DNA of 20,938 nucleotides, from assembly GCA_014621425.1 (NCBI GenBank), contig JAANBB010000594.1:1-20938 (forward strand), written 5' to 3'. A model generated the notes under the pieces. That model was not told the origin of the DNA. It did no database searches and was given only the letters and a program-made list of their open reading frames with translations. The first letter of the stretch is position 1, and the number at the start of each line of letters is the position of its first letter. Source of the DNA: Cylindrodendrum hubeiense (Eukaryota; Ascomycota; Sordariomycetes; Hypocreales; Nectriaceae). Made by a program: the position numbers and the translations under genes. This document shows, one piece after another, positions 8,034-16,753 of the stretch.

Positions 8034-10046
8034 ATGGCTTCCACCGAATCTATCCTCCAAGGCGTCGCCGTCCTCGGCAACATTGACGAAGCCCACCGCA
8101 AGATCCTCACCCCCGATGCCCTCGCCTTTCTCGCCCTGCTGCACCGCTCCTTCAACGCCACCCGCAAAAATCTCCTCGAGCGCCGCGTCGCTCGCCAGGC
8201 TGAGCTCGACCGCGGCATCCTGCCCGACTTCCTTCCCGAGACCAAGCACATCCGCGACAATGCCACCTGGAGGGGCGCGCCGCCGGCGCCCGGCCTGGTC
8301 GACCGCCGTGTCGAGATCACTGGCCCCACCGACCGCAAGATGGTCGTCAATGCTCTGAACGCCGATGTCTGGACCTACATGGCCGACTTTGAGGGTGAGT
8401 TGTTTTTCCTGTTATGCACTGTCATTTCCTGTCCAAATCGCGGCAATTGTGTGTCGTTGGCCGCCGGCGCACGGCGTGTAAGTCCACGACAAAACAACCG
8501 TGGTGGAGTCTGCGATAAGCTGTGGATTCCCCGATTCTGCAGCTGCCGCCGGCGCGACGATGCAACACCAAGATGCAAACTGAAATTTGGACAAGTTGGC
8601 ATGGTCAATTTCAACAGCGACTCAATTGTAATGGACATGACTAACATGGGTCCGCCCGTTCTCCAGACTCCAGCGCCCCCACCTGGGACAACATGATCAA
8701 TGGCCAGGTCAACCTCTACGACGCCAACCGCCGCCAAGTCGACTTCAAGCAGGGCCCCAAGGAGTACAAGCTGCGCACTGACCGCAAGCTGCCTACCCTC
8801 ATTGTCCGTCCTCGTGGCTGGCACCTTGAGGAGAAGCATCTCACTGTTGACGGCGAGCCCATCTCCGGTTCCCTCTTCGACTTTGGTCTCTACTTCTTCC
8901 ACAATGCCTTCGAGACCCAGCGCCGCGGCTTCGGGCCTTACTTCTACCTCCCCAAGATGGAGAGCCACCTCGAGGCCCGCCTCTGGAATGATGCCTTCAA
9001 CCTCGCCCAGGACTACATCGGCATGCCCCGCGGTACCATCCGAGGCACCGTCCTGATTGAGACCATTCTCGCTGCCTTTGAGATGGACGAGATCATCTAC
9101 GAGCTCCGCGACCACAGCTCCGGCCTCAACTGCGGTCGCTGGGATTACATCTTCAGCGTCATCAAGAAGTTCCGCAACAACGCCAACTTTGTCCTTCCCG
9201 ATCGCTCTGCCATCACCATGACCGTTCCCTTCATGGACGCCTACGTCAAGCTGCTCATCCAGACCTGCCATAAGCGCGGAGTTCACGCCATGGGCGGCAT
9301 GGCCGCTCAGATCCCCATCAAGAACGACCCCGTGGCCAACGACAAGGCCATGGAGGGTGTCCGCGCCGACAAGTTGCGTGAGGTTCGTGCTGGCCACGAC
9401 GGCACCTGGGTTGCCCACCCCGCCCTCGCCAGCATTGCTACCGAGATTTTCAACAAGCACATGCCCACCCCCAACCAGCTGTTCGTCCGAAGGGAGGACG
9501 TCTCCATTGGCCAGAACGATCTGCTGAACATGAACGTTCCCGGCACTATCACTGAGGCGGGTATCAAGAAAAACCTCAACATCGGTCTCGGATACATGGA
9601 GGCCTGGGTCCGAGGTGTCGGCTGTGTCCCCATCAACTTCCTCATGTAAGTCTTTCAAGATGCATGTTCTCACGATACACATCACTAACATTTAATTAGG
9701 GAGGATGCCGCTACTGCCGAGGTGTCTCGTAGCCAGCTCTGGCAATGGGTCAAGCACGGCGTCACCACTACCGAGGGCAAGCGTGTCGATAAGGCCTACG
9801 CCCTGAAGCTCCTCAAGGAGTCATCTGATCAGCTCTCCGCTCAGGCCCCCAAGAACAACAAGTTCCATCTTGCTGCTCAGTACTTCTCTACCCAGGTTAC
9901 CGGCGAGGATTACGCCGACTTCCTGACTTCGTAAGTCTTGACTCGTGTGACTAGTGATCAAGCGCAGCCTTGCTAACATGAATTCCAGCCTCCTGTACAA
10001 CGAGATTACCGCCGCTGGTCCTCCCAGCCCTGCTTCTAAGCTGTGA
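8034..10046 (+). CDS. MLS1: Malate synthase (glyoxylate cycle, peroxisomal), four exons
   Basis: Exons are 8034-8394, 8667-9645, 9700-9930 and 9989-10046, giving 542 aa, the usual length for fungal malate synthases (acuE, acu-9). It condenses glyoxylate with acetyl-CoA to malate, allowing growth on acetate and fatty acids. The sequence is typical malate synthase A: ADFEDSSAPTW (117-127), RPRGWHL with probable catalytic R170, LIET and GRWDY with probable Mg-binding E252 and D280, and MEDAATAE with the probable catalytic base D449; these assignments are by analogy with E. coli malate synthase A. The protein ends in SKL, a canonical PTS1 signal, so it should enter peroxisomes. Third codon positions are strongly C-biased, suggesting high expression. 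Introns are 272, 54 and 58 bp; the first is unusually long. The ATG at 8034 is the only good candidate, just after the CT-rich leader. Family members are typically induced by acetate and repressed by glucose. Confidence 0.97.
8395..8666 (+). other. Long first intron of malate synthase
   Basis: It is 272 bp, against 47-69 bp for every other intron in the window. The donor is GTGAGT, the acceptor CTCCAG, and CTAAC at 8641 is a suitable branch site. The splice restores the conserved FEDSSAPTW motif, so the outer boundaries are secure. Inside lies a perfect donor GTAAGT (8478-8483) and a good acceptor CTGCAG ending at 8542, 65 bp apart. A 9-bp inverted pair also occurs (TGTCCAAAT at 8430-8438, ATTTGGACA at 8584-8592). 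The upstream reading frame stays open across the whole intron. Confidence 0.85.
9931..9988 (+). other. Last intron of malate synthase; retention would drop the PTS1 tail
   Basis: The GTAAGT donor immediately follows TC of a serine codon, so an unspliced transcript reads TCG TAA and stops after residue 524. Spliced message adds the 18-residue tail [23 protein letters not shown] near 9972 and CCAG at 9985-9988 complete the intron. Confidence 0.85.
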
Positions 10047-11013
10047 AGCAGATGATTTATTAAAAGGGGAGACGAAGATGAGGAAGTAGAGAATCATTTT
10101 GACGAATGTATGTTTGGACCACAAGGACTTTCTTGATGTTCACGGCCAGGGTAATGATGACTTTTTGCTATATATCACCACAGTTGAACTGCGAAAAAAT
10201 GGAGTCTTTTTATTAGTCAATGGATATTCCTTTGGAAATTGTCAGATTAAGTGATGTCGTGTACAATGTAGCTCGGGTGAACTTGGGATGCGTATCAAGA
10301 TTGGGTGTCATCAATCTCAAGTGCTCTACTTAGATGAATGGTATTTATGGTTGCCTTGAGCGTGATTGTGCACTAAATACAGGAATTTGATGTCAAGATA
10401 TTGGCCATCGTTGAACTCCAGCTTGAGACAGTGGAAAATAAACAATAGGGAAGCGTCAACCTGGAGAAGTGCTTCGGGTTGAGTGTGGGAGTGCAATGTA
10501 TAGGGTAGATGGTCGGAAAGTGGACAGGTTAGATTCGGGAATGAATACGCAGCAGTGCACAGGTCTGAGTGATTGCGGGGTTGGCAAGACCAACGGTTAT
10601 CGAGGATGCTGAGCTGATATCCCTATAGTGACCGTAATAGGTAATATCCTGTGTTCCTCTATAACCCGAGTTCGGCTCGGAAAGGCGGCGGGCCAAACAG
10701 TCGAGACCAACAGTCGATGACACCATCTGGACCCCTGCTGCGCAAAGCCGCGGCCGATGAGCCGCTGCTTATCAAGATCCGCGGCAGTCGTCGCATTCAT
10801 CATCGACAACCTCCATCGCCCTTCCGTCACCAATCAGCTCCCGCAGCCGGCGTCGCCCGCCAATGTCCGGACCCTCGTCGCATCCCCGATCCCACTCGGC
10901 GTCCCCTCGTGTCGCAACTTTGCTTTGCGCATATACAATTTTTTTTTAAGTCGCGCGCACTGGCGCAGAGCTGCCCCTCCCCCTCCCGCTCCCCCTCCCG
11001 CCGCGCTCCGACC

Positions 11014-11115
11014 ATGATGGCGCTGATGACGGATGAGCCTCATTGCCAGGGCTTTCTCTCCACCCTGTTTCCAAGTCAGTGGAATGCTGCGCAAGACACG
11101 CCTCCCGCCGAGTGA
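11014..11115 (+). other. Candidate upstream ORF (33 codons) before ALO1
   Basis: An ATGATG pair in good context (GACCATGATGG) opens a 33-residue frame that ends 218 bp before the oxidase start codon. It follows a TATA-like/T-run/CT-block arrangement, so a transcript starting near 10980 would include it. A start near the second CT block at 11231-11265 would exclude it. The peptide matches nothing known to me. Confidence 0.25.
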
Positions 11116-11230
11116 CAGACTGGCCTCGGAGTTGGTCTGGATAAACTTACGATTGCGGACGGTGTCGTCTCCACTTCGCACCGGAGAGTCGTAGACCCGC
11201 GAAGGCGGCTAACGCCCACTTCGGAGTCTG

Positions 11231-11265
11231 CTCCTCCTCCTCCTCCTCTTCTTCCTCCTCCTCCC
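11231..11265. repeat. CTC trinucleotide-rich tract
   Basis: A pure pyrimidine run made mostly of CTC/CTT triplets lies about 70-100 bp upstream of the lactone oxidase start codon. Such tracts are common near fungal transcription starts. Confidence 0.8.
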
Positions 11266-11333
11266 ATACTCACTGCGGAATCATCTTTATTTGTGCTGGG
11301 CATATCGCTCTGCGCCAGTCAGCCCCCCCCGCC

Positions 11334-12878
11334 ATGGACCCTCTCGTCACTGCTGAGCTCGCCAGGCTCGGCGACGGCGTTGCGTTTCGCGCCAGGCCGA
11401 GCCATGTGCACCACACCTGGGCGCGCACCTTCTCCTCCCTCCCCGAGCTCTACATCCAACCGGAGTCGCTTGACGAAGTCGAAAAGGTCATCAACCTCGC
11501 CCGAGCATGCCGCCGACGCATCGTGACGGCCGGGTGCGGCCACTCGCCGTCCAACATTACCTGCACGTCGAGCTGGCTCGTCAACCTCGACAACTACAAC
11601 CGCATCATATCCGTCGACAAGGAATCGGGCGTTGTCGTCATGCAAAGCGGCATTAGGCTGTATACCCTATGCGAGGAGCTCGAGAAATATGGCCTTGCCA
11701 TGCCCAACTTGGGCAGCATCAACCAGCAGTCCATTACCGGCGCCATCTCCACGGGCACCCACGGGAGCAGCCTGCGACACGGGCTCATGTCTGAAGATGT
11801 TCTCGCCCTGAAGATCACCCTTGCCGACGGAACCACTGTATCCTGCTCTCCCGACTCGAAACCTGAGTTGTTCCGCGCCGCGCTGCTATCCCTCGGCGCA
11901 CTGGGCATCATCACCGAGGTTACCTTCCGTGCCGTCCCCGCTTTCACCCTCAAGTGGGAGCAGACCATCGATACGGATTTCAAGATGTTCGAAGCTTGGC
12001 CGTATGAGCTGTGGACGCAGAGCGAGTTTGTTCGGGTCTGGTGGTTCCCTTACACCAGGCGCGCAGTCGTCTGGCAGGCAGAGAAGACGACCGAGGAGGA
12101 GCGAGAGCCGCCCGTTAGCTACTACGATGGCTCGCTAGGATACTACGTCTACCACAACCTCCTCTACCTGTCACAATGGGCTCCTCGGATACTGCCATTT
12201 GTCGAGTGGTTCGTCTTTGGCATGCAGTACGGCTTCGCCGACGGATCCAGGACGAGCGCAATCCAGCCAAGCCGCAAAGCTCTCCTGATGAACTGCTTAT
12301 ACTCGCAGTTCGTCAACGAGTGGGCCATTCCTCTCAACAAGGGCCCCGAAGCCCTGCGCCGACTCAGCTCGTGGCTCAACCATCTGACACCCGAGGACCC
12401 TGATTACGTGCCTCACAACATCCCCTTCTCTGCAGACGGCCTCTACGTCCACGCTCCCGTCGAAGTCCGCATTAGCGACACCACCCTCACCTCTAACCCC
12501 CGCCCGTTCCTTGATCCCACCGATGAAGATGGCCCGACGCTATATCTCAACGCAACCCTCTACCGCCCGTACTGGACTGACCCTCCCTGCCGCGAGCGAT
12601 ACTACCAGGGATTTGAGTGGTTGATGAAAGACCTTGGTGGACGTCCTCACTGGGCTAAGAACTTTGACACGTACCGCCCAGAGATCGAATCTTTCTATGG
12701 CAAGAATCTGGAGGCATTCCGAGCAGTTCGTAACGGCGCAGACCCTCAGGGCATGTTCGTTGGGCCGTGGCACCGGGAGAGGATAATGGCCGAGGGACCG
12801 AAGCTGGAGCTGGAAGAGGTGGAAGTCTCACGGACGACGAGCCGTGAGAGAGGCGTTACGACTTTTGGGAGCGTATGA
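11334..12878 (+). CDS. ALO1: D-arabinono-1,4-lactone oxidase (FAD-dependent), intronless
   Basis: A single open frame of 514 aa catalyses the last step of D-erythroascorbate synthesis, oxidising D-arabinono-1,4-lactone with release of hydrogen peroxide. The N-terminal part (about 31-205) is a PCMH-type FAD-binding domain of the VAO family. TAGCGHSPS contains H70, the position that binds FAD covalently in yeast Alo1. NLGSINQQSITGAISTGTHGS is the typical dinucleotide-binding stretch. The remainder is the ALO domain, including the conserved GGRPHWAK motif (H439, K442) near the end, which helps define this family against other VAO oxidases. A hydrophobic stretch at about 270-300 may mediate membrane association; the yeast enzyme is mitochondrial outer-membrane associated. 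No presequence is visible. The ATG at 11334 has an ideal context (GCCATGG), and the first residues match what I recall of other fungal ALO proteins, so no upstream exon is needed. The gene is convergent with the tetraspanin gene. Confidence 0.94.
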   Translation: MDPLVTAELARLGDGVAFRARPSHVHHTWARTFSSLPELYIQPESLDEVEKVINLARACRRRIVTAGCGHSPSNITCTSSWLVNLDNYNRIISVDKESGVVVMQSGIRLYTLCEELEKYGLAMPNLGSINQQSITGAISTGTHGSSLRHGLMSEDVLALKITLADGTTVSCSPDSKPELFRAALLSLGALGIITEVTFRAVPAFTLKWEQTIDTDFKMFEAWPYELWTQSEFVRVWWFPYTRRAVVWQAEKTTEEEREPPVSYYDGSLGYYVYHNLLYLSQWAPRILPFVEWFVFGMQYGFADGSRTSAIQPSRKALLMNCLYSQFVNEWAIPLNKGPEALRRLSSWLNHLTPEDPDYVPHNIPFSADGLYVHAPVEVRISDTTLTSNPRPFLDPTDEDGPTLYLNATLYRPYWTDPPCRERYYQGFEWLMKDLGGRPHWAKNFDTYRPEIESFYGKNLEAFRAVRNGADPQGMFVGPWHRERIMAEGPKLELEEVEVSRTTSRERGVTTFGSV

Positions 12879-13271
12879 CAGGAAGCTAGACGATCTACAA
12901 AAATGTCACGAGTATATGTGTTTTTGACCTGAATGCGGTTCCATATCTTAGATTATTATGCGGCAACTGGTATATAGAGCTCAACCCACACCAGCGGGTT
13001 CCCAGCGTGTTTAAACGAAAGCCCGACCTCGTAGATTGCGTGTTGTACAGCTCGTAGACACTTATCAGGTACCTCATAAACCACAATCCCCATGCAATGG
13101 AGCTACAAATCCCCATTAAAATACTTAAAAATCGGTTGTTGAAAATACAGCAGGTACAGACAGGAAAGATTGAGCGCTGTTATACTGTGAGGAAACGAAT
13201 GAAGATGCAACTCCCACGCGTACCAGTCAATGGCAAACGGCGAGGGGAGGGGAGGTGGAGAATGGGCCCTT
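12879..13271. other. Shared 3' intergenic region between convergent genes
   Basis: These 393 bp separate the stop codons of the oxidase (plus) and tetraspanin (minus) genes. The region is A/T-richer than the flanking genes, as expected for two 3' untranslated regions, and holds no convincing open frame. Transcripts from the two genes may overlap here. Confidence 0.7.
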
Positions 13272-14079
13272 TTAGATTGATCGGTAGCCGGTCTTCTCGT
13301 CAATGTGGCGGTAGCGCTCGCGCTCCTTGCGATCCTTGAGGAGGCAGGCAATGCAGAGGACGAAGATGGCGTCGATACCTGCGTAGGGGCTGATGTTAGC
13401 ATTTCCGGTTCCAAGAGGTCAGAGGCTAGACAAATGACTCACCGACAATGCCAAAGACAACGGTGAAGATGCTGTCGATGTGGATGTTGGCGAAACTTGA
13501 AATGGCCGTGGCACATCCGCGCATGAGAGCGGCAGCGGCAGGACTGGGGCAGGTTGAGTCTGTGACGAAGGCAGGAGAAGTGCTGTTGCTGTAACCGCAG
13601 CATTCAAACTATATAGAAATCTTATGTTAGTTTATCTTGCCCCATCTTTTTCCTTGATATCAAATGAAGAAGCGTACCGAAGCCTGAATCAGGCCCTGAA
13701 CGCTCGGGTCCTGGGCGACGTAGACGTCAAAGAACTCCCCGCGGATCTTCAGCGTCATGACCCAGAGGAAGACGCCGACGCACATGGTGAAGATGCCGCA
13801 AAAGGTGACCATGTAACCGCCGACCTTGAGGATGCCGCGGGCGGGCATGAAGAGACCGGGAAGCGTGGCGACGAAGGTGAGGAGAATGAAGGAGGCGTTG
13901 ACGATGCCGGCGGTCAGGGGGAAGCGCTGGTAGAGAAGGTTGCGGGTGGCCTGCTCGCCGTCGGTGGGCACGTCGTTCATCTGGCTGCGGACGACGAGCG
14001 AGAAGACCAGCTCCATGATGCCCGCGGCGAGGAAGAGGCTATCGGCGGCCACAGTGGCCAGGAAGACTTTGTTGGCCAT
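13272..14079 (-). CDS. Fungal tetraspanin (Pls1/Tsp3 type), three exons
   Basis: Read on the minus strand, the exons are 14079-13678, 13608-13443 and 13378-13272, giving 224 aa. The introns (69 and 64 bp) have GT-AG ends. Four membrane segments lie at about 5-30, 54-78, 86-110 and 181-203. The large loop between segments 3 and 4 carries the tetraspanin signature CCG (137-139) plus two further cysteines (C154, C166), and a potential N-glycosylation site at N142 (NST). The short C-terminal tail is charged (KDRKERERYRHIDEKTG). Length, topology and tail resemble Pls1, the tetraspanin needed for appressorium-mediated penetration in plant pathogens and ascospore germination in others. Assignment to Pls1 rather than Tsp3 is from memory of the family and not certain. 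The start MANKVF is reached after a GA-rich plus-strand stretch, which is CT-rich on the coding strand. Splicing is needed to reach the CCG motif: the first exon alone would stop after residue 139. Confidence 0.88.
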
Positions 14080-14570
14080 GGTGGGTGTATTAATGGCGGA
14101 TCTTGGTTCGAGTCAAGATGATAAGCTTGCTTGATCGTTGACGAGTATTCGATATTGTGATCCGCTTGGGATTCAGTTGGTATTGGTTTCCGCGTTGGTT
14201 GCGTTGGACGGCCGGCGTCGGATGGATAGTAATGAATGAACTGGACTAGCCAGACCTCGTCAAGAGGTGAAGGAGAGGAGGTGATTTGGTAGAACCGGCA
14301 CTGAACTCTCAGTCTACCGAATGACACAAGATATTCGCAGAGGTGGCGAAGGCGAAGAGGAAAGGACACAAGAAAGAGAGACGGCTGTGGATGGAGCGCC
14401 GAGGCGGATACGAAGACCCAGAGAGAGCGATGGAGAGACGAGAGACGAGAGACGAGAGAGGGAAAGACAACTCGTAACCGGACGAGAAGGACAGAGAGAG
14501 ATAGGACAGGAAGACGGACACACACACGACACAGAAAGCCGGACAGAAACGCAAAAAGAAACCTTCTTGA
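14080..14570 (-). promoter_or_regulatory. Promoter and pyrimidine-rich leader of the tetraspanin gene
   Basis: On the minus strand about 14320-14560 is a long C/T-rich tract (GA-rich on plus), matching the leaders of the other genes here. It includes three exact AGAGACG units at 14434-14454 on the plus strand. The 240 bp between the tract and the start codon have mixed composition. No clear TATA box is visible. Confidence 0.5.
14434..14454. repeat. Three copies of a 7-bp unit (AGAGACG)
   Basis: There are three exact tandem units inside the GA-rich leader of the tetraspanin gene. Confidence 0.85.
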
Positions 14571-15340
14571 AGCATGAAACTGACGCCAGACTCGACATTT
14601 GAGACTCGACTCCCGCCGGCAACACCTGATGTACCTGATGTTGCCAACCGGAGTCGTTTCAGGATATGGATCTTGACGCAAAGCTGCCGGCCGGGCACGG
14701 GCCACGTCCGAGGCGGTGGCCAATGGGAGGCCGCCGTCCGTGGCGACAGGGCCCCTTTGGGACAGTAACCGCTGGGAGCACGCTGGAGTCCACTGGGACT
14801 TGAGGGCCCCCCCGGCGCACTTGGCACCAGGAGCCTGAGCCACAGGCCAATGGTGCGCCTGAGATGGTGTCGCAGAGCCGCCAGGGACCATCAGAGCCGC
14901 CAGGATCAGCTGCTTTTTGGCCATTTTGGCCTTTTGGGCCTTTTTGATGCTTTTTGCTGCCCTGTGCGATCCACTCGTGCGGTTCTGACGTCTTTCCGTG
15001 GCGTGAGACCGTTTCCTGTCTGTCCCAGATCCCCTCGCAGATCCCCTCGCAGATTCCCTCGCAGGTTCCCTCGCAGATTCCCTCGGACAAGATCTGGTGC
15101 TGCGCAAAGCCCCTTTCTGCACCACCAGTCCACCACTGCCGGTAGGGGACCACCACCGACGACGGAGTACTACCGCTAGGGTTGCCACCGGATAGAGTCC
15201 CCCCAGCGCACAGGGCTCGGAGCCGAGGACACACGGGTCTGGTTTTGACAGGTGCGGTGTGGTGAAACTAGACACGATAAGGAATAGGGGATTGTAGGGG
15301 AGGGGGCCCTGCTGGGCCTGGGGGCTTTTAGGGAACATCG
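14571..15340. other. Distal upstream region with tandem repeats
   Basis: No gene is recognised. The region is open in several frames on both strands, largely because of G+C content and repeats whose unit length is a multiple of three. It holds a pair of 12-bp direct repeats (AGAGCCGCCAGG at 14874-14885 and 14893-14904), a run of TTTTGG/GGCC words (14914-14959) and a five-unit 12-bp tandem repeat (15026-15085). Confidence 0.55.
15026..15085. repeat. Five-unit 12-bp tandem repeat (CAGATYCCCTCG)
   Basis: Five uninterrupted units: two of CAGATCCCCTCG, two of CAGATTCCCTCG and one of CAGGTTCCCTCG. The 12-bp length keeps every frame open and creates four-residue peptide repeats in translation on both strands. 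I treat it as a minisatellite and not as coding sequence. Confidence 0.9.
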
Positions 15341-16356
15341 TTCACTGTTGGCGACACGGGTGCACGACCCCGGGGTTTTCCTGGGTTGGACAAGCTCAAT
15401 CGTCTTGGCCCTGGCGATGGAGATGGAGATGGATGCCCCTTTGGGAGAGCGAGTTGGGATTTTTGTCTTCCTGGAGAGCTCAATCAAGCATGTTTTGCGA
15501 ACTGGATCGATGAAGATCTCCACTGATGATAGAGGGCTGCACGACTTAATTCAGATCGTTGAAGCGACAGCGCGATTCCTGGCAAAGCGACAAAGTCGGG
15601 CGGGTTGATCTTGGGTCTTTAGATGTAGCTCGCACCTTGGAGTTGAAAAGCGTGTGCTCCAAAAACCTTGGGCCAGGATCCTCCTCCTGTGAGCATTGTT
15701 TTACCGGTAGACCTCGCCGATCTCTGGAATCGGAGCTGGGGCATCAACCTGGCATCGATCTCGGATACCGCCTGAGAGGGAAAACAGGCCGCAACTTTAA
15801 ATATTGGCAGTGCTATATCAGGCCAAGACTTGCCTCAATGCTCCATCTAGCATGACGCATCGAGCCGTTTGTTTGCTTTGAAAGACGTCAGGCTGGATGG
15901 AGTGTGGCCAACTCACAATGACACGTCCATGTGGGGAGTAACCCCCATATCTACCCGCCGGGAGACTGGGACTCGAGGCCGAGCTGCGCGATCACCAAGC
16001 TGCACCAGAACCAACAAACGAGACGGCAGTTGCCTGCAACGTGGGCCATCAACGGGAGGATGGAGGAATTCGCACGGGAGGAGCCGCCCCATGAGACGGA
16101 TGATGGCCATCTCCGCATCTCAGGGCGGCCATCGGGCTTCAGCCCTCATCCATCGCGGATTCATGCCGTGATCTTTCGGCCGGGCGTGCATGCATCGAGT
16201 ACGAGTGCGGCGCGCCCGTTGAGACAGACATCACCACGTCCAACCGTAGGGCGTCGGGATGGCCTTTTCTTCTGTAAGGAGGTGGTGTCGGTGTGTAGTC
16301 TGCAGGAACTGATTGGGAGGGGAAGACGGCATCCTGCTGCTGCGCGTCGCTCCCGG

Positions 16357-16386
16357 TGACAGACCCAGTGACAGACCCAGTGACAA
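16357..16386. repeat. 12-bp tandem duplication (TGACAGACCCAG)
   Basis: There are two exact units (16357-16368 and 16369-16380) and the start of a third (TGACAA). Confidence 0.85.
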
Positions 16387-16460
16387 ACGGGCGGCAGCTC
16401 TGCCTAAGGGCCTGCGTTTGACCTGCGTTTGCTCAGGTTGGTGCGTTTGCTGCCACGGCT

Positions 16461-16506
16461 GCCTGCCTTGCCCGCCTACCTACCCACCAACCTAAGGCAG
16501 GTAGGC
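16461..16506. repeat. Inverted repeats built on CCTGCCTT and GCCTACCT
   Basis: GCCTACCT (16474-16481) pairs with AGGTAGGC (16499-16506), and CCTGCCTT (16462-16469) pairs with AAGGCAGG (16494-16501). The two pairings compete for the same right arm, so two alternative hairpins are possible. The word AAGGCAGGTAGG here (16494-16505) also occurs at 668-679. Confidence 0.65.
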
Positions 16507-16728
16507 ACCTCAGGTCGGTAGGTATCCAGCTGTCAGCCTGTCCTGCGGCTCCTGCCCTCTCGGCCAACTCTTTGTGCAGGAGGACACCTGATCGCTTTCC
16601 ATTCCCCGAGGCTCAGCCTTGATTGACCAGTGAGCAGTCCGAGCGCAATCCCCACACAAGCGATGCATGTAGCGGGGGGCTAGGCCCACCTAATTCCCTG
16701 CGTATTGCATCGGTCCGGGTCACGGACC

Positions 16729-16753
16729 ACCACCACGGGCAACCACCACGGGC
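16729..16753. repeat. Direct repeat of ACCACCACGGGC
   Basis: Two exact 12-bp copies lie at 16729-16740 and 16742-16753, separated by one base. Confidence 0.85.

Larger units (their letters stand above)
10047..11333. other. 3' region of malate synthase and promoter of the lactone oxidase
   Basis: The first 450 bp are A/T-richer than their surroundings and form the likely 3' region. An AATAAA occurs at 10437-10442, some 390 bp after the stop codon, but other A-rich sites are closer and I cannot say which is used. Around 10667-10681 a short stem (CCGAG / CTCGG) encloses TTCGG. From 10920 on, the sequence looks promoter-like: ATATACAA followed by a T run (10931-10948), a C/T block (10971-11000), then a second C/T block (11231-11265) before the start codon. 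No gene is recognised. Confidence 0.55.

Noticed and set aside
8375..9691. Open frame of 438 codons on the minus strand across malate synthase exon 2
   Set aside because: It is the antisense shadow of a strongly C-biased coding exon; its Val/Gly/Glu/Asp-rich translation is the usual sign of this, and it matches no family.
14105..14114. GGTTCGAGTC, resembling a tRNA B box
   Set aside because: No matching A box or cloverleaf can be formed around it; the expected upstream part lies in the tetraspanin coding start.
13624..14121. Open frame of 165 codons on the plus strand opposite tetraspanin exon 1
   Set aside because: It is acidic low-complexity antisense of a real exon with matching third-position bias.
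15026..15085. CRISPR-like or peptide-repeat reading of the 12-bp repeat
   Set aside because: Units are directly adjacent with no spacers, the host is a fungus, and no credible coding frame surrounds the repeat.
13977..15338. Open frame of 453 codons on the minus strand upstream of and overlapping the tetraspanin start
   Set aside because: It overlaps the first tetraspanin exon in another frame, runs through a CT-rich leader and a 12-bp minisatellite, has low-complexity Ser/Arg/Pro composition, and shows no domain. Composition and repeats of multiple-of-three length explain its openness.
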